From positions 62,001 through 126,000 of the forward strand of contig NZ_LZSV01000031.1 of NCBI RefSeq assembly GCF_001665605.1: a stretch of 64,000 nucleotides of DNA. The letters are read 5' to 3'. Every line of letters begins with the position of its first letter. Positions within the stretch are counted from its first letter, which is position 1. Below are positions 16,823-25,047 of the stretch, piece by piece. This DNA is from Mycobacterium sp. 852014-50255_SCH5639931. Lineage in GTDB: Bacteria > Actinomycetota > Actinomycetes > Mycobacteriales > Mycobacteriaceae. The translations under genes and the position numbers were made by a program. Below the pieces are notes generated by a model, which saw only the letters and a program-made list of their open reading frames with translations, had not been told where the DNA came from and did no database searches.

Positions 16823-18295
16823 ATGCCTGTGCAACGTGTGGTCCGTGTGATTGCCACTACGCTCACGCTCGTGGTGGTCCTCGGCACCGGGCTCGCGTGG
16901 AGCAACGTCCGGTCCTTCGAGGACGGCATCTTCCACATGTCCGCACCCTCGCTCGGCAAGGGTGGCGACGACGGCGCGATCGACATCCTGCTGGTCGGCC
17001 TCGACAGCCGCACGGACGCGCACGGCAACCCGCTGTCCCAAGAGGAGCTGGCCAGCCTGCGGGCCGGCGACGAGGAAGCGACCAACACCGACACGATCAT
17101 CCTGATCCGGATCCCCAACAACGGGAAGTCGGCGACCGCCATCTCGATCCCCCGCGACTCCTACGTCGCGGCCCCCGGCCTGGGCAAGACGAAGATCAAC
17201 GGCGTCTACGGCCAGACGCGCGAGGCCAAGCGCACCAGCCTGGTCAAGTCCGGCGATTCGGCCGAGGACGCCGCGGCGCAGGGCACCGAGGCCGGGCGCG
17301 AGGCCCTGATCAAGACCGTCGCCGACCTCACCGGCGTCACCGTCGACCACTACGCCGAGATCGGGCTGCTCGGCTTCTCGTTGATCACCGACGCGCTCGG
17401 TGGCGTGGACGTCTGCCTCAAAGAGCCGGTGTTCGAACCCCTTTCGGGCGCCGACTTCCCGGCCGGCCCGCAACGCCTGGACGGGTCGGAGGCGCTCAGC
17501 TTCGTCCGTCAGCGCCACGAGTTGCCGCGCGGCGACCTGGACCGGGTGGTGCGCCAGCAGGTGGTGATGGCCTCACTTGCCCACCGGGTCATCTCCGGCA
17601 AGACGCTGTCCAGCCCCGCCACCGTGCGACGGCTGGAGGCCGCGGTGCAACGCTCGGTGGTGATCTCGCAGGGTTGGGACGTAATGGATTTCGTCCAGCA
17701 GATGCAGAAGCTCGCCGGCGGCAATGTCGCGTTCGCCACCATCCCGGTGCTGGACGGGGCCGGCTGGAGTGACGACGGCATGCAGAGCGTGGTGCGGGTG
17801 GACCCGCATCAGGTACAGGACTGGGTCAACGGGCTGCTGCACGAGCAGGAGCAGGGCAAGACCGAGGAGATCGCCTACACCCCGGCGAAGACCACCGCCA
17901 GCGTGGTCAACGACACCGACATCAACGGCCTGGCATCGGCGGTCTCACAGGTGTTGACCGCCAAGGGATTTGGCGCTGGCGCGGTCGGCAACAACGACGG
18001 CAGCCACGTCAAGGGCAGCCAGGTCCGGGCCGCCAAGAGCGACGACCTGGGGGCCCAGGAGGTGGCCAAGGAGCTCGGCGGGCTGCCGGTGGTCGCCGAT
18101 CCATCCGTCGCGGCGGGCTCGGTCAAGGTGGTGCTGGGCAACGACTACACCGGCCCCGGCTCCGGACTTTCCGGCACCGCGTCGGTGATGCCCGCCCGGG
18201 TGTCCAACGTCGGTGCGGTGGCGGCCGACCCGAACGTCCCGGCGCCCTCGCCGATCCTGACCGCCGGTTCCGACAAACCCGAGTGCATCAACTGA
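16823..18295 (+). CDS. lcp1: LytR-CpsA-Psr family ligase Lcp1
   Basis: Transfers arabinogalactan from its lipid carrier to peptidoglycan outside the membrane. 490 residues: an N-terminal signal-anchor (VVRVIATTLTLVVVLGTGLAW), the LCP catalytic domain (ILLVGLDSRTD; NTDTIILIRIP; ISIPRDSYV; INGVY; GVDVCL; LSFVRQRHELPRGDLDRVVRQQ), then a C-terminal LytR_C domain from about residue 350 (ASVVNDTDINGLASAV). TAACCT at 16811-16816 ends six bases before the ATG, so the mRNA is probably leaderless. Overlaps the start of the next gene by 13 bases. Confidence 0.93.
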   Translation: MPVQRVVRVIATTLTLVVVLGTGLAWSNVRSFEDGIFHMSAPSLGKGGDDGAIDILLVGLDSRTDAHGNPLSQEELASLRAGDEEATNTDTIILIRIPNNGKSATAISIPRDSYVAAPGLGKTKINGVYGQTREAKRTSLVKSGDSAEDAAAQGTEAGREALIKTVADLTGVTVDHYAEIGLLGFSLITDALGGVDVCLKEPVFEPLSGADFPAGPQRLDGSEALSFVRQRHELPRGDLDRVVRQQVVMASLAHRVISGKTLSSPATVRRLEAAVQRSVVISQGWDVMDFVQQMQKLAGGNVAFATIPVLDGAGWSDDGMQSVVRVDPHQVQDWVNGLLHEQEQGKTEEIAYTPAKTTASVVNDTDINGLASAVSQVLTAKGFGAGAVGNNDGSHVKGSQVRAAKSDDLGAQEVAKELGGLPVVADPSVAAGSVKVVLGNDYTGPGSGLSGTASVMPARVSNVGAVAADPNVPAPSPILTAGSDKPECIN

Positions 18296-19008
18296 GCACG
18301 CTCTCCGGCGCCATCCTCGACCCGATGCTGCGGACCGATCCGGTCGGCCCGCGCATCACCTACTACGACGACGCGACCGGCGAGCGCATCGAGTTGTCGG
18401 CGGCGACACTGGCCAACTGGGCGGCCAAGACCGGCAACCTGTTACGCGACGAGCTCGGCGCCGGACCGGGCAGCCGGGTCGCGATCCTGCTTCCGGCGCA
18501 CTGGCAGACCGCGGCCGTGCTGTTCGGGGTTTGGTGGATCGGCGCCGAGGCCGTGCTCGCGTCGGGCCCGGGGGCCGCAACAGACGTAGCCATGTGCACC
18601 GCCGAGCGGCTCGACGAGGCGGACGAAACCGGGGCTAGTGAGGTGGCGGTGCTGTCGCTGGACCCGTTCGGCCGCCCGGCGCCCGACCTGCCGATCGGCG
18701 TCACCGACTACGCGACCGCCGTGCGGGTGCACGGCGACCAGATCGTCGCCGAATCCCATCCCGGTCCGGCCCTCGCCGGCCGATCGGTCGACGAGGTCCT
18801 CACCGACTGCCAAAGCGCCTCCGCCGCAAGGGAATTGACGTCCGACGACCGGGTGCTGTCCACCGCCGCGTGGTCGGAACCCGGCGAGCTGGTGGACGGC
18901 CTGCTGGCGATCCTGGCCGTGGGCGGGTCGCTGGTGCAGGTGGCCAATCCCGACCCGTCGGCGCTGCAGCGCAGGATCGAGACCGAAAAGGTCACCCGGG
19001 TGCTCTAG
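18283..19008 (+). CDS. TIGR03089 family protein, truncated AMP-ligase-like (Rv3268-like)
   Basis: 241 residues. It looks like the N-terminal part of an acyl-CoA synthetase (RITYYDDATGERIELS; LANWAAKTGNLLRDELG; GSRVAILLPAHWQTAAVLFG), but the ATP-binding TSGTTG loop and the C-terminal domain are missing. The family is conserved at this length in actinobacteria, so this is not a recent truncation. GTG at 18283 is used; a start a few codons later after the lcp1 stop is possible. Function unknown; co-transcription with lcp1 is likely from the overlap. Confidence 0.75.
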   Translation: MHQLSTLSGAILDPMLRTDPVGPRITYYDDATGERIELSAATLANWAAKTGNLLRDELGAGPGSRVAILLPAHWQTAAVLFGVWWIGAEAVLASGPGAATDVAMCTAERLDEADETGASEVAVLSLDPFGRPAPDLPIGVTDYATAVRVHGDQIVAESHPGPALAGRSVDEVLTDCQSASAARELTSDDRVLSTAAWSEPGELVDGLLAILAVGGSLVQVANPDPSALQRRIETEKVTRVL

Positions 19009-19021
19009 GCGCGGCGGATAC

Positions 19022-19053
19022 ATATTGATATCGCAATATTTCAATGTTAACGT
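19022..19053 (+). promoter_or_regulatory. Promoter with overlapping ATATTG-N6-CAATAT operator for pacL1-ctpC
   Basis: A 6-base perfect inverted repeat (19022-19027 / 19034-19039) overlaps a plausible sigma-A promoter: TTGATA at 19025-19030, 17-base spacer, TAACGT at 19048-19053. The AT-rich dyad of this kind resembles sites of ArsR/SmtB metal sensors. It lies about 60 bases upstream of pacL1, which has GGGAGG before its ATG. Confidence 0.5.
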
Positions 19054-19098
19054 CGAGCGAGCATCAGCTGACGCCGCGACGACAGGGAGGTCCGGGTA

Positions 19099-19380
19099 AT
19101 GGCGGGGTACGCGCTCTTGGCAAAGGCGGCATCGACGGTGGTCACCGGCCTGGTCGGCGTGACGGCCTACGAGGTGGTGCGCAAGGCCGTGGCCAAGGCA
19201 CCGCTGCACGAGACCGCGGTGTCAGCGGCCGAGCTGGGGTTGCGCGGGACGCGCAAGGCCGAGGAAGCCGCCGAGTCCGCCCGGCTGAAGATCGCAGACG
19301 TCATGGCCGAAGCCCGCGAGCGCATCGGCGAGGAAGCGCCCACGCCGGCCGTCGCCGACGTCCACCAGCACGACCACTGA
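19099..19380 (+). CDS. pacL1: PacL1-like DUF1490 metallochaperone/scaffold of the CtpC zinc efflux pump (Rv3269-like)
   Basis: 93 residues: one N-terminal membrane segment (LAKAASTVVTGLVGVTAYEVV), an Ala/Glu/Arg-rich middle, and a C-terminal tail DVHQHDH suited to zinc. The M. tuberculosis counterpart Rv3269 (PacL1) stabilises CtpC and clusters it into membrane platforms during zinc stress, with its C-terminal Asp/His motif binding metal. Here the tail has the same kind of residues. GGGAGG precedes the ATG by nine bases. ctpC starts eleven bases after its stop. Confidence 0.88.
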   Translation: MAGYALLAKAASTVVTGLVGVTAYEVVRKAVAKAPLHETAVSAAELGLRGTRKAEEAAESARLKIADVMAEARERIGEEAPTPAVADVHQHDH

Positions 19381-19391
19381 TCCCCGCGCAG

Positions 19392-21566
19392 ATGGCGCTC
19401 GCCACCGCCCTGGAGCCGGTCCTCTCGAAAGACCCCGCGCTGCAGATCCTTTCGGATGCGGCCGGGCGCATGCGGGTTTCCGTCGACTGGCTGCGGTGCG
19501 ACTCCCGGCGCGCGGTGGCGGTCGAGGAGGCCGTCGCCAACGAGGACGGCGTGCGCGTGGTGCACGCCTACCCGCGCACGGGGTCCGTCGTCGTCTGGTA
19601 TTCGCCCCGGCGCTGTGACCGCGCCGCGGTGCTGGCCGCGATCAGCTCCGCCGCGCATGTCGCCGCCGAGCTGATTCCCGCACGCACGCCGCATTCGGAG
19701 GAGATCCGCAATACCGACGTGCTGCGGATGGTCGTCGGCGGTGCCGCGCTGGCCCTGCTCGGCGTGCGCCGCTACGTGTTCGTCCGGCCGCCGCTGCTCG
19801 GCCCGAACGGCCGGGTTCTGGCCACCGGAGTCACCATCTTCACCGGCTACCCGTTCCTGCGCGGCGCGCTGCGCTCGTTGCGCTCCGGCCGGGCCGGCAC
19901 CGACGCCCTGGTGTCGGCGGCGACGGTGGCGAGCCTGGTGCTGCGCGAGAACGTGGTGGCGCTGACGGTGCTGTGGCTGCTCAACATCGGCGAGTACCTC
20001 CAAGACCTCACCCTGCGCCGGACCCGCCGGGCCATTTCCGAATTGCTGCGCGGCAGCCAGGACACGGCGTGGATCCGGCTGACCGACGGGGCCGAAGTCC
20101 AGGTCCCCATCGACACCGTCCAGATCGGCGACGAGGTGATCATCCACGATCACGTCGCGATACCGGTGGACGGCGAGGTGGTCGACGGCGAGGCGATCGT
20201 CAACCAGTCCGCGATCACCGGCGAGAACCTGCCCGTCTCCGTCTTGGTCGGAGCGCACGTGCACGCCGGGTCGGTCGTGGTGCGCGGGCGCCTGGTGGTG
20301 CGCGCGCAGGCCGTCGGCAACCAGACGGCGATCGGCCGCATCATCACCCGGGTCGAGGAGGCCCAGCACGACCGCGCGCCCATCCAGACCGTGGGCGAAA
20401 ACTTCTCCCGCCGTTTCGTTCCCACCTCGTTCATCGTGTCTGCCCTCACCCTGGCGGTCACCGGCGATGTGCGCCGCGCGATGACCATGCTGTTGATCGC
20501 GTGCCCCTGCGCGGTGGGCCTGTCCACCCCGACCGCGATCAGCGCCGCGATCGGCAACGGCGCGCGCCGCGGCATCCTGATCAAGGGCGGCTCTCACCTC
20601 GAACAGGCCGGCCGGGTCGACGCGATCGTGTTCGACAAGACCGGAACGCTCACCGTCGGCCGCCCCGTCGTCACCAATATCATTGCTCTGCACAAGGATT
20701 GGGAACCCGAGCAGGTACTGGCCTACGCGGCCAGCTCGGAGATCCACTCCCGCCATCCGCTGGCCGAGGCGGTGATCCGCTCTACCGAGGAACGCCACAT
20801 CACCATCCCGCCGCACGAGGAGTGCGAGGTCCTGGTGGGCCTGGGCATGCGCACCTGGGCCGACGGCCGCACCCTGCTGCTGGGCAGCCCCGGGCTGCTG
20901 CGCGCCGAAAAGGTGCGGGTTTCGAAGAAGGCGTCGGAGTGGGTGGACAGGCTGCGCCGCCAGGCCGAGACCCCGCTGCTGCTCGCGGTCGACGGCAAGC
21001 TGGTGGGGTTGATCAGCCTGCGCGACGAGGTGCGGGCCGAGGCGGTCGAGGTGCTGAAGCAGCTGCGGGACAACGGCATCCGCCGCATCGTCATGCTCAC
21101 CGGCGACCACCCGGACATCGCCCAGGTGGTTGCCGAGGAGCTGGGCATCGACGAGTGGCGCGCCGAGGTGATGCCGGAGGACAAGCTCGAGGTGGTGCGC
21201 GGACTGCAGAACGACGGCTACGTGGTCGGCATGGTCGGCGACGGCATCAACGACGCCCCGGCGCTGGCGGCCGCCGACATCGGGATCGCCATGGGCCTGG
21301 CCGGAACCGACGTCGCCGTCGAGACCGCCGACGTGGCACTGGCCAACGACGACCTGCACCGGCTGCTCGACGTGCGCGACCTGGGTGCCCGGGCCGTCGA
21401 CGTCATCCGGGAGAACTACGGCATGTCCATCGCCGTCAACGCCGCCGGGCTGATCATCGGGGCCGGGGGCGCGCTGTCCCCCGTGCTGGCCGCGATCCTG
21501 CACAACGCGTCGTCAGTCGCGGTGGTGGCCAACAGCTCCCGGCTGATCCGCTACCGGCTGGACTAG
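19392..21566 (+). CDS. ctpC: P1B-type ATPase CtpC, zinc/manganese efflux
   Basis: 724 residues. Export of zinc (and by some reports delivery of manganese) across the cytoplasmic membrane. All catalytic parts are present: TGENLPV, intramembrane CPC (about residues 371-373), DKTGTLT with the phosphorylated Asp near 415, the P1B His-Pro in SRHPLAEA, and MVGDGINDAPALAAADIG. The N-terminal metal-domain-like region lacks CxxC (AAGRMRVSVDWLRCDSR). ATG at 19392 is the first in frame after pacL1. The TAG stop is the first triplet of a repeated element. Confidence 0.94.
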   Translation: MALATALEPVLSKDPALQILSDAAGRMRVSVDWLRCDSRRAVAVEEAVANEDGVRVVHAYPRTGSVVVWYSPRRCDRAAVLAAISSAAHVAAELIPARTPHSEEIRNTDVLRMVVGGAALALLGVRRYVFVRPPLLGPNGRVLATGVTIFTGYPFLRGALRSLRSGRAGTDALVSAATVASLVLRENVVALTVLWLLNIGEYLQDLTLRRTRRAISELLRGSQDTAWIRLTDGAEVQVPIDTVQIGDEVIIHDHVAIPVDGEVVDGEAIVNQSAITGENLPVSVLVGAHVHAGSVVVRGRLVVRAQAVGNQTAIGRIITRVEEAQHDRAPIQTVGENFSRRFVPTSFIVSALTLAVTGDVRRAMTMLLIACPCAVGLSTPTAISAAIGNGARRGILIKGGSHLEQAGRVDAIVFDKTGTLTVGRPVVTNIIALHKDWEPEQVLAYAASSEIHSRHPLAEAVIRSTEERHITIPPHEECEVLVGLGMRTWADGRTLLLGSPGLLRAEKVRVSKKASEWVDRLRRQAETPLLLAVDGKLVGLISLRDEVRAEAVEVLKQLRDNGIRRIVMLTGDHPDIAQVVAEELGIDEWRAEVMPEDKLEVVRGLQNDGYVVGMVGDGINDAPALAAADIGIAMGLAGTDVAVETADVALANDDLHRLLDVRDLGARAVDVIRENYGMSIAVNAAGLIIGAGGALSPVLAAILHNASSVAVVANSSRLIRYRLD

Positions 21567-21667
21567 TGGCGACCGCGAGCGCGGCGAAGCCGGGCGAAGC
21601 GGGTCGGCGCGCAACAATAGTGGCGATCGCGAGCGCGGCGAAGCCGGGCGAAGCGGGTCGGCGCCGC
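21564..21667. repeat. Two tandem copies of a 54-base intergenic repeat after ctpC
   Basis: Copies begin at 21564 and 21618 with TAGTGGCGAYCGCGAGCGCG, continue through GGCGAAGCCGGGCGAAGCGGGTCGGCGC, and are nearly identical. The first copy starts with the ctpC stop codon. The same core in reverse orientation occurs three times at 52011-52154. No flanking transposase; this is a small non-coding dispersed element. Confidence 0.8.
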
Positions 21668-21675
21668 AGAAACAC

Positions 21676-22335
21676 TCAGCAGCAGCCACAGTCGTGGCCG
21701 CGCCAGGCGCGGACGCCCTGCCAGGCGGCGACACCGGCGATCCCGAGTCCGACCGCCGGGTCGATCCACCATCCGCCCGACCACGACGCCGTCGCGGCGA
21801 GCCCCACGAGCACCCCGGCCGCCTGGGCGGCACACAGGTAGTTCTGGATTCCCTCGGCCTCGGTGGCTCCCGAATCCAGCCGCAGGCCGAGCCGGCGGTT
21901 AGCCCGGCCGAGAATCGGCATCAGCAGCAAACCGGTGGCCGTCAGCGCGATGCCGATCAGCGAGGCCTCGGCGTGGCGTTCACCCATCAGCTCGCGAAGG
22001 GATTCGGCCGCAACGTAGGGGGCGGTCAGCCAGAACGACACCGCGACACCGCGTTGCGCGCGCCGCTCGGCGTTCGGGGCAAACGTCCGCGCCCCGCTGA
22101 ACCGCCACACCACCATCGCGCTGGCCAGCGCCTCGGACACGCCGCCGAGGGCCCACCCGGTGAGGGCCACGGACCCGACGGCCAGCCCCTGCCACAGGCC
22201 GATGCCGCCCTCGACGAGCACCGCGGCCAGGCTGACCCAGGCCAGCCGCCGCGCCCACTCGGCGTCGCGCTGCCAACGGGCGTCCCGCGTCGCTGCGATG
22301 GTGCATTCATCGGCGATGACAGAGGAAGTGGTCAT
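21676..22335 (-). CDS. CDF-like cation transporter / integral membrane protein (Rv3271c-like)
   Basis: 219 residues, about six membrane segments. Layout and sequence (LVEGGIGLWQGLAVGSVALTGWALGGVSEALASAMVVW; RHAEASLIGIALTATGLLLMPILG) fit the membrane part of cation diffusion facilitators, but the usual cytoplasmic domain is missing. The last five residues are DCGCC, a possible metal-binding tail. It faces ctpC tail to tail across the repeat, so a metal-related function is plausible but not proven. Confidence 0.7.
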   Translation of the reverse strand: MTTSSVIADECTIAATRDARWQRDAEWARRLAWVSLAAVLVEGGIGLWQGLAVGSVALTGWALGGVSEALASAMVVWRFSGARTFAPNAERRAQRGVAVSFWLTAPYVAAESLRELMGERHAEASLIGIALTATGLLLMPILGRANRRLGLRLDSGATEAEGIQNYLCAAQAAGVLVGLAATASWSGGWWIDPAVGLGIAGVAAWQGVRAWRGHDCGCC

Positions 22336-22400
22336 TGCGCGAGGCTAGCGGCGATCGCGCACGCTCGCGGGCCCAGACACCCGCTAGTAACACAACCGTG

Positions 22401-24005
22401 TCAAACCCGACTGGTCAGCACCCGCTTGAGCACCTTGCCGCCGGCGTTGCGCGGCAGCTCGTCGACGAACACCACGTCGCGCGGAATCTTGAAGCGCGCC
22501 AGCCGGTTTCGCACGTATTCCCGGACGTCGTGCTCGGTCAGCGTCGCGCCCGGCCGGCGCACGAGGTAGGCGCGCAACCGCTGCCCGAACTCCTCGTCGT
22601 CGACGCCGACGACGGCGGCGTCGAGGATGCCGGGATGCTGCACAAGCGCCTCTTCGACCTCGCCGGGGTAGACGTTCTCCCCGCCGGAGACGATCATCTC
22701 GTCGTCGCGCCCGTCGATGAAGAGCCTGCCGTCGGAATCGAAATGACCGATGTCGCCGGTGGACATCAGTCCCTGAACCGACTCCTTGGTGCCGCCATCG
22801 GTGTATCCCTCGAAGGTCAGCACGTTGCCGACGAAGATCCGCCCCGGCGTCGCCGGCGGGACCTCGCGGCCGTCATCGCCGAAGATCTTGACGACCGAGC
22901 CCGGGACCACCGCACCCACGCAGCCGGGCGCGGCGGTCAGGTCGGCTGGCGTGGCGATGGTGGCGTAGGCGACCTCGGTTGATCCGTACATGTTGTAGAC
23001 CACGGGGCCGAGCGCCTCGAGCGCCCGGGTGGCGAGCGCGCCACCGAGCTGGGAACCGCCGATGAACACGATGCGCAGGGACGACAGGTCGTGCTCGGCC
23101 AGGGCCGCCGGCCCCAGATCAAGAATGCGCCGCAACATGATCGGCACGACGATCACGGCGCTGGCCCGGTGCGCGGCCACGCTGGCCAGCGTCTCTCGGG
23201 CATCGAATTGGCGGCGCAGCACCAGGGTCGAGCCCAGCACCATCGCATACATCGCGTGGCTGAAACCCATCGAATGAAGAAGCGGCACACAGCATTCCGT
23301 GACTTCCCGGCCGCGGAACGGCACCTTGCCGAGCAGACCGCCCACCGGTATCAGCGAGTGGGGCTCGGAACGCGCGGCGCCCTTCGGTGTTCCCGTCGTC
23401 CCACTGGTCGAGATGACGATCTTGGGTCGCCCACCCGACGAGGGCGGCGGACGGGGATCCCCGCGTTCGATCAGCGCGTCCAGGGTGTCGGGAGCGGGCG
23501 TATCCGTCCAGGCCCGGATCCGGCCCAACCTCGGCCGGACGTCCCCGACGACGGCGCTGTACTCCTCGTCGTAGACCAGGAGGTCCGCGCCCTCGCGGGC
23601 CAGCGTCTCGGCGAACTGCGTGCGCCCGAAGCCGGTGTTGAGCAGCAGGACGAATGCGCCGCACTTGCCGGCGGCGAAGACGGCCTCGAGAAAGCCCCGG
23701 TGGTTGCCGGCCAGGATGGCCACGCCGGCGCCCGGGCCGAGCCCGCGCCGCCGCCACTCGTTGGCCAACGCGTTGGTCCGTTCCTCCAGCTCACCGAACG
23801 TCAGGGGCCCGCGCTCGTCGATCAGCGCCACCCCGTCACGGTTTCGCCCGGCGGCGATCGCCGGCGCCGCCCCCAGCAGCCCGTAGCGATCGAGGGCGCG
23901 CAGCACCGGCACGATCCGCCCGGGCGGTAGCCACCCCAATCCGCCGGACCGCGCATAGAGAAACAGCGACCGGGCTTCCAAACCCGCGCGCCGGAGAAGT
24001 TCCAC
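22401..24005 (-). CDS. Acyl-CoA synthetase (FadD family)
   Basis: 534 residues from a GTG at 24005; the frame is open further up, but that part has no family resemblance and overlaps the divergent gene. Adenylate-forming signatures: VISTSGTTGTPKGA, NMYGSTEV, STGDIG, DGRDDEMIVSGGENVYPGEV, and the terminal Lys in PRNAGGKVLKR. Closest in style to FadD2/FadD12 fatty acyl-CoA ligases; chain length unknown. Not expected at this site in M. tuberculosis. The weak ribosome site makes the exact start uncertain. Confidence 0.88.
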   Translation of the reverse strand: MELLRRAGLEARSLFLYARSGGLGWLPPGRIVPVLRALDRYGLLGAAPAIAAGRNRDGVALIDERGPLTFGELEERTNALANEWRRRGLGPGAGVAILAGNHRGFLEAVFAAGKCGAFVLLLNTGFGRTQFAETLAREGADLLVYDEEYSAVVGDVRPRLGRIRAWTDTPAPDTLDALIERGDPRPPPSSGGRPKIVISTSGTTGTPKGAARSEPHSLIPVGGLLGKVPFRGREVTECCVPLLHSMGFSHAMYAMVLGSTLVLRRQFDARETLASVAAHRASAVIVVPIMLRRILDLGPAALAEHDLSSLRIVFIGGSQLGGALATRALEALGPVVYNMYGSTEVAYATIATPADLTAAPGCVGAVVPGSVVKIFGDDGREVPPATPGRIFVGNVLTFEGYTDGGTKESVQGLMSTGDIGHFDSDGRLFIDGRDDEMIVSGGENVYPGEVEEALVQHPGILDAAVVGVDDEEFGQRLRAYLVRRPGATLTEHDVREYVRNRLARFKIPRDVVFVDELPRNAGGKVLKRVLTSRV

Positions 24006-24119
24006 ACCTCGATGCTGCCGCCGGCCCTCGCCTCGGATAAGGGCGCAACGCCACTCCGACAGGGGTCTTTCGTCACCATCGTTACTCTGGTTAACGACTA
24101 GACGGAAAGGGCAGTGCCG

Positions 24120-25034
24120 ATGACACGCACCGACAACGACAGCTGGGACCTGGCCACGAGCGTGGGGGCCACCGCCACCATGGTGGCGGCCGGACGGGCC
24201 CGGGCCACCCGCGACGCGCTGATCGACGACCCGTTCGCCGAGCCGCTGGTGCGCGCCGTCGGCGTCGATTTCATGACGCGATGGGCCGCCGGCGAATTGA
24301 GCTCGGCCGACGTCGACGAACCCGGCGCCCCGTGGGGCATGCAACGCATGACCGACATGCTGGCCGCCCGCACGCGCTACATCGACGCGTTCTTCGCCGA
24401 GGCGGGTGCAACGGGCATCCGCCAGGTCGTCATCCTGGCGTCCGGCCTGGACGCGCGCGCCAACCGGCTGCCGTGGGCGGCGGGCACCACGGTGTTCGAG
24501 ATCGACCAGCCGCAAGTCATCGAATTCAAGACGGCAACCATCGCCGAGCTGGGCGCCCAGCCCACCGCCGAGGTTCGGGCCGTCCCGTTCGACCTGCGCC
24601 ACGATTGGCCGTCGGCGCTGCGCGACGCCGGCTTCGACACCAAGCGGCCGGCCGCCTGGGCCGCCGAGGGCCTGCTCGGCTTCCTGCCGCCAGAGGCGCA
24701 GGACCGGTTGCTCGACGACATCACCGCGCTCAGCGCCGACGGGAGCCGGCTGGTGGCCGAGGTCTTCAGCAACTCCGGTGACAACGGGGACGCCCTGAAC
24801 GCCGCCAGCGAGAAGTGGCGGGAGAACGGCCTGGACATTGCGCTCGGCGACCTGGGGTTCCCCGGCGAGCGCAACGACGCGGCGACGTATCTGGAGCGGC
24901 GGGGCTGGCGCCCGGTTCGCACACCCCTGAATCAGTTGTTGGCCGACAACGGGTTACCTTTGCAGCGCACCGAAGCCGGTGCGCCGTTCGCCGAGAACTA
25001 CTACTGCATCGCGGAGTTGCACACGGCCCGTTGA
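24120..25034 (+). CDS. SAM-dependent methyltransferase, Rv0146/TIGR00027 family
   Basis: 304 residues. Family features are clear: DSWDLATSVGATATMVAAGRA at the start, VVILASGLDARANRLPW as the SAM-binding loop, VFEIDQPQVIEFK, and WAAEGLLGFLPPEAQDRL. Mycobacteria carry many copies with unknown substrates, suspected in lipid modification. ATG at 24120 chosen over GTG at 24114 because GGAAAGG gives normal spacing to it. Divergent from the fadD gene by about 115 bases and followed by the CoA-transferase gene 13 bases on. Confidence 0.88.
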   Translation: MTRTDNDSWDLATSVGATATMVAAGRARATRDALIDDPFAEPLVRAVGVDFMTRWAAGELSSADVDEPGAPWGMQRMTDMLAARTRYIDAFFAEAGATGIRQVVILASGLDARANRLPWAAGTTVFEIDQPQVIEFKTATIAELGAQPTAEVRAVPFDLRHDWPSALRDAGFDTKRPAAWAAEGLLGFLPPEAQDRLLDDITALSADGSRLVAEVFSNSGDNGDALNAASEKWRENGLDIALGDLGFPGERNDAATYLERRGWRPVRTPLNQLLADNGLPLQRTEAGAPFAENYYCIAELHTAR

Positions 25035-25047
25035 CGGAAGGCCACCC

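Noticed and set aside
19167..21503. Open frame of 778 codons antisense to ctpC
   Set aside because: Same effect: low-complexity His/Asp/Gln-rich translation with no domain pattern, opposite a complete P-type ATPase.
24006..24602. N-terminal extension of the fadD gene
   Set aside because: It lies antisense to the methyltransferase gene and has no acyl-CoA synthetase features.
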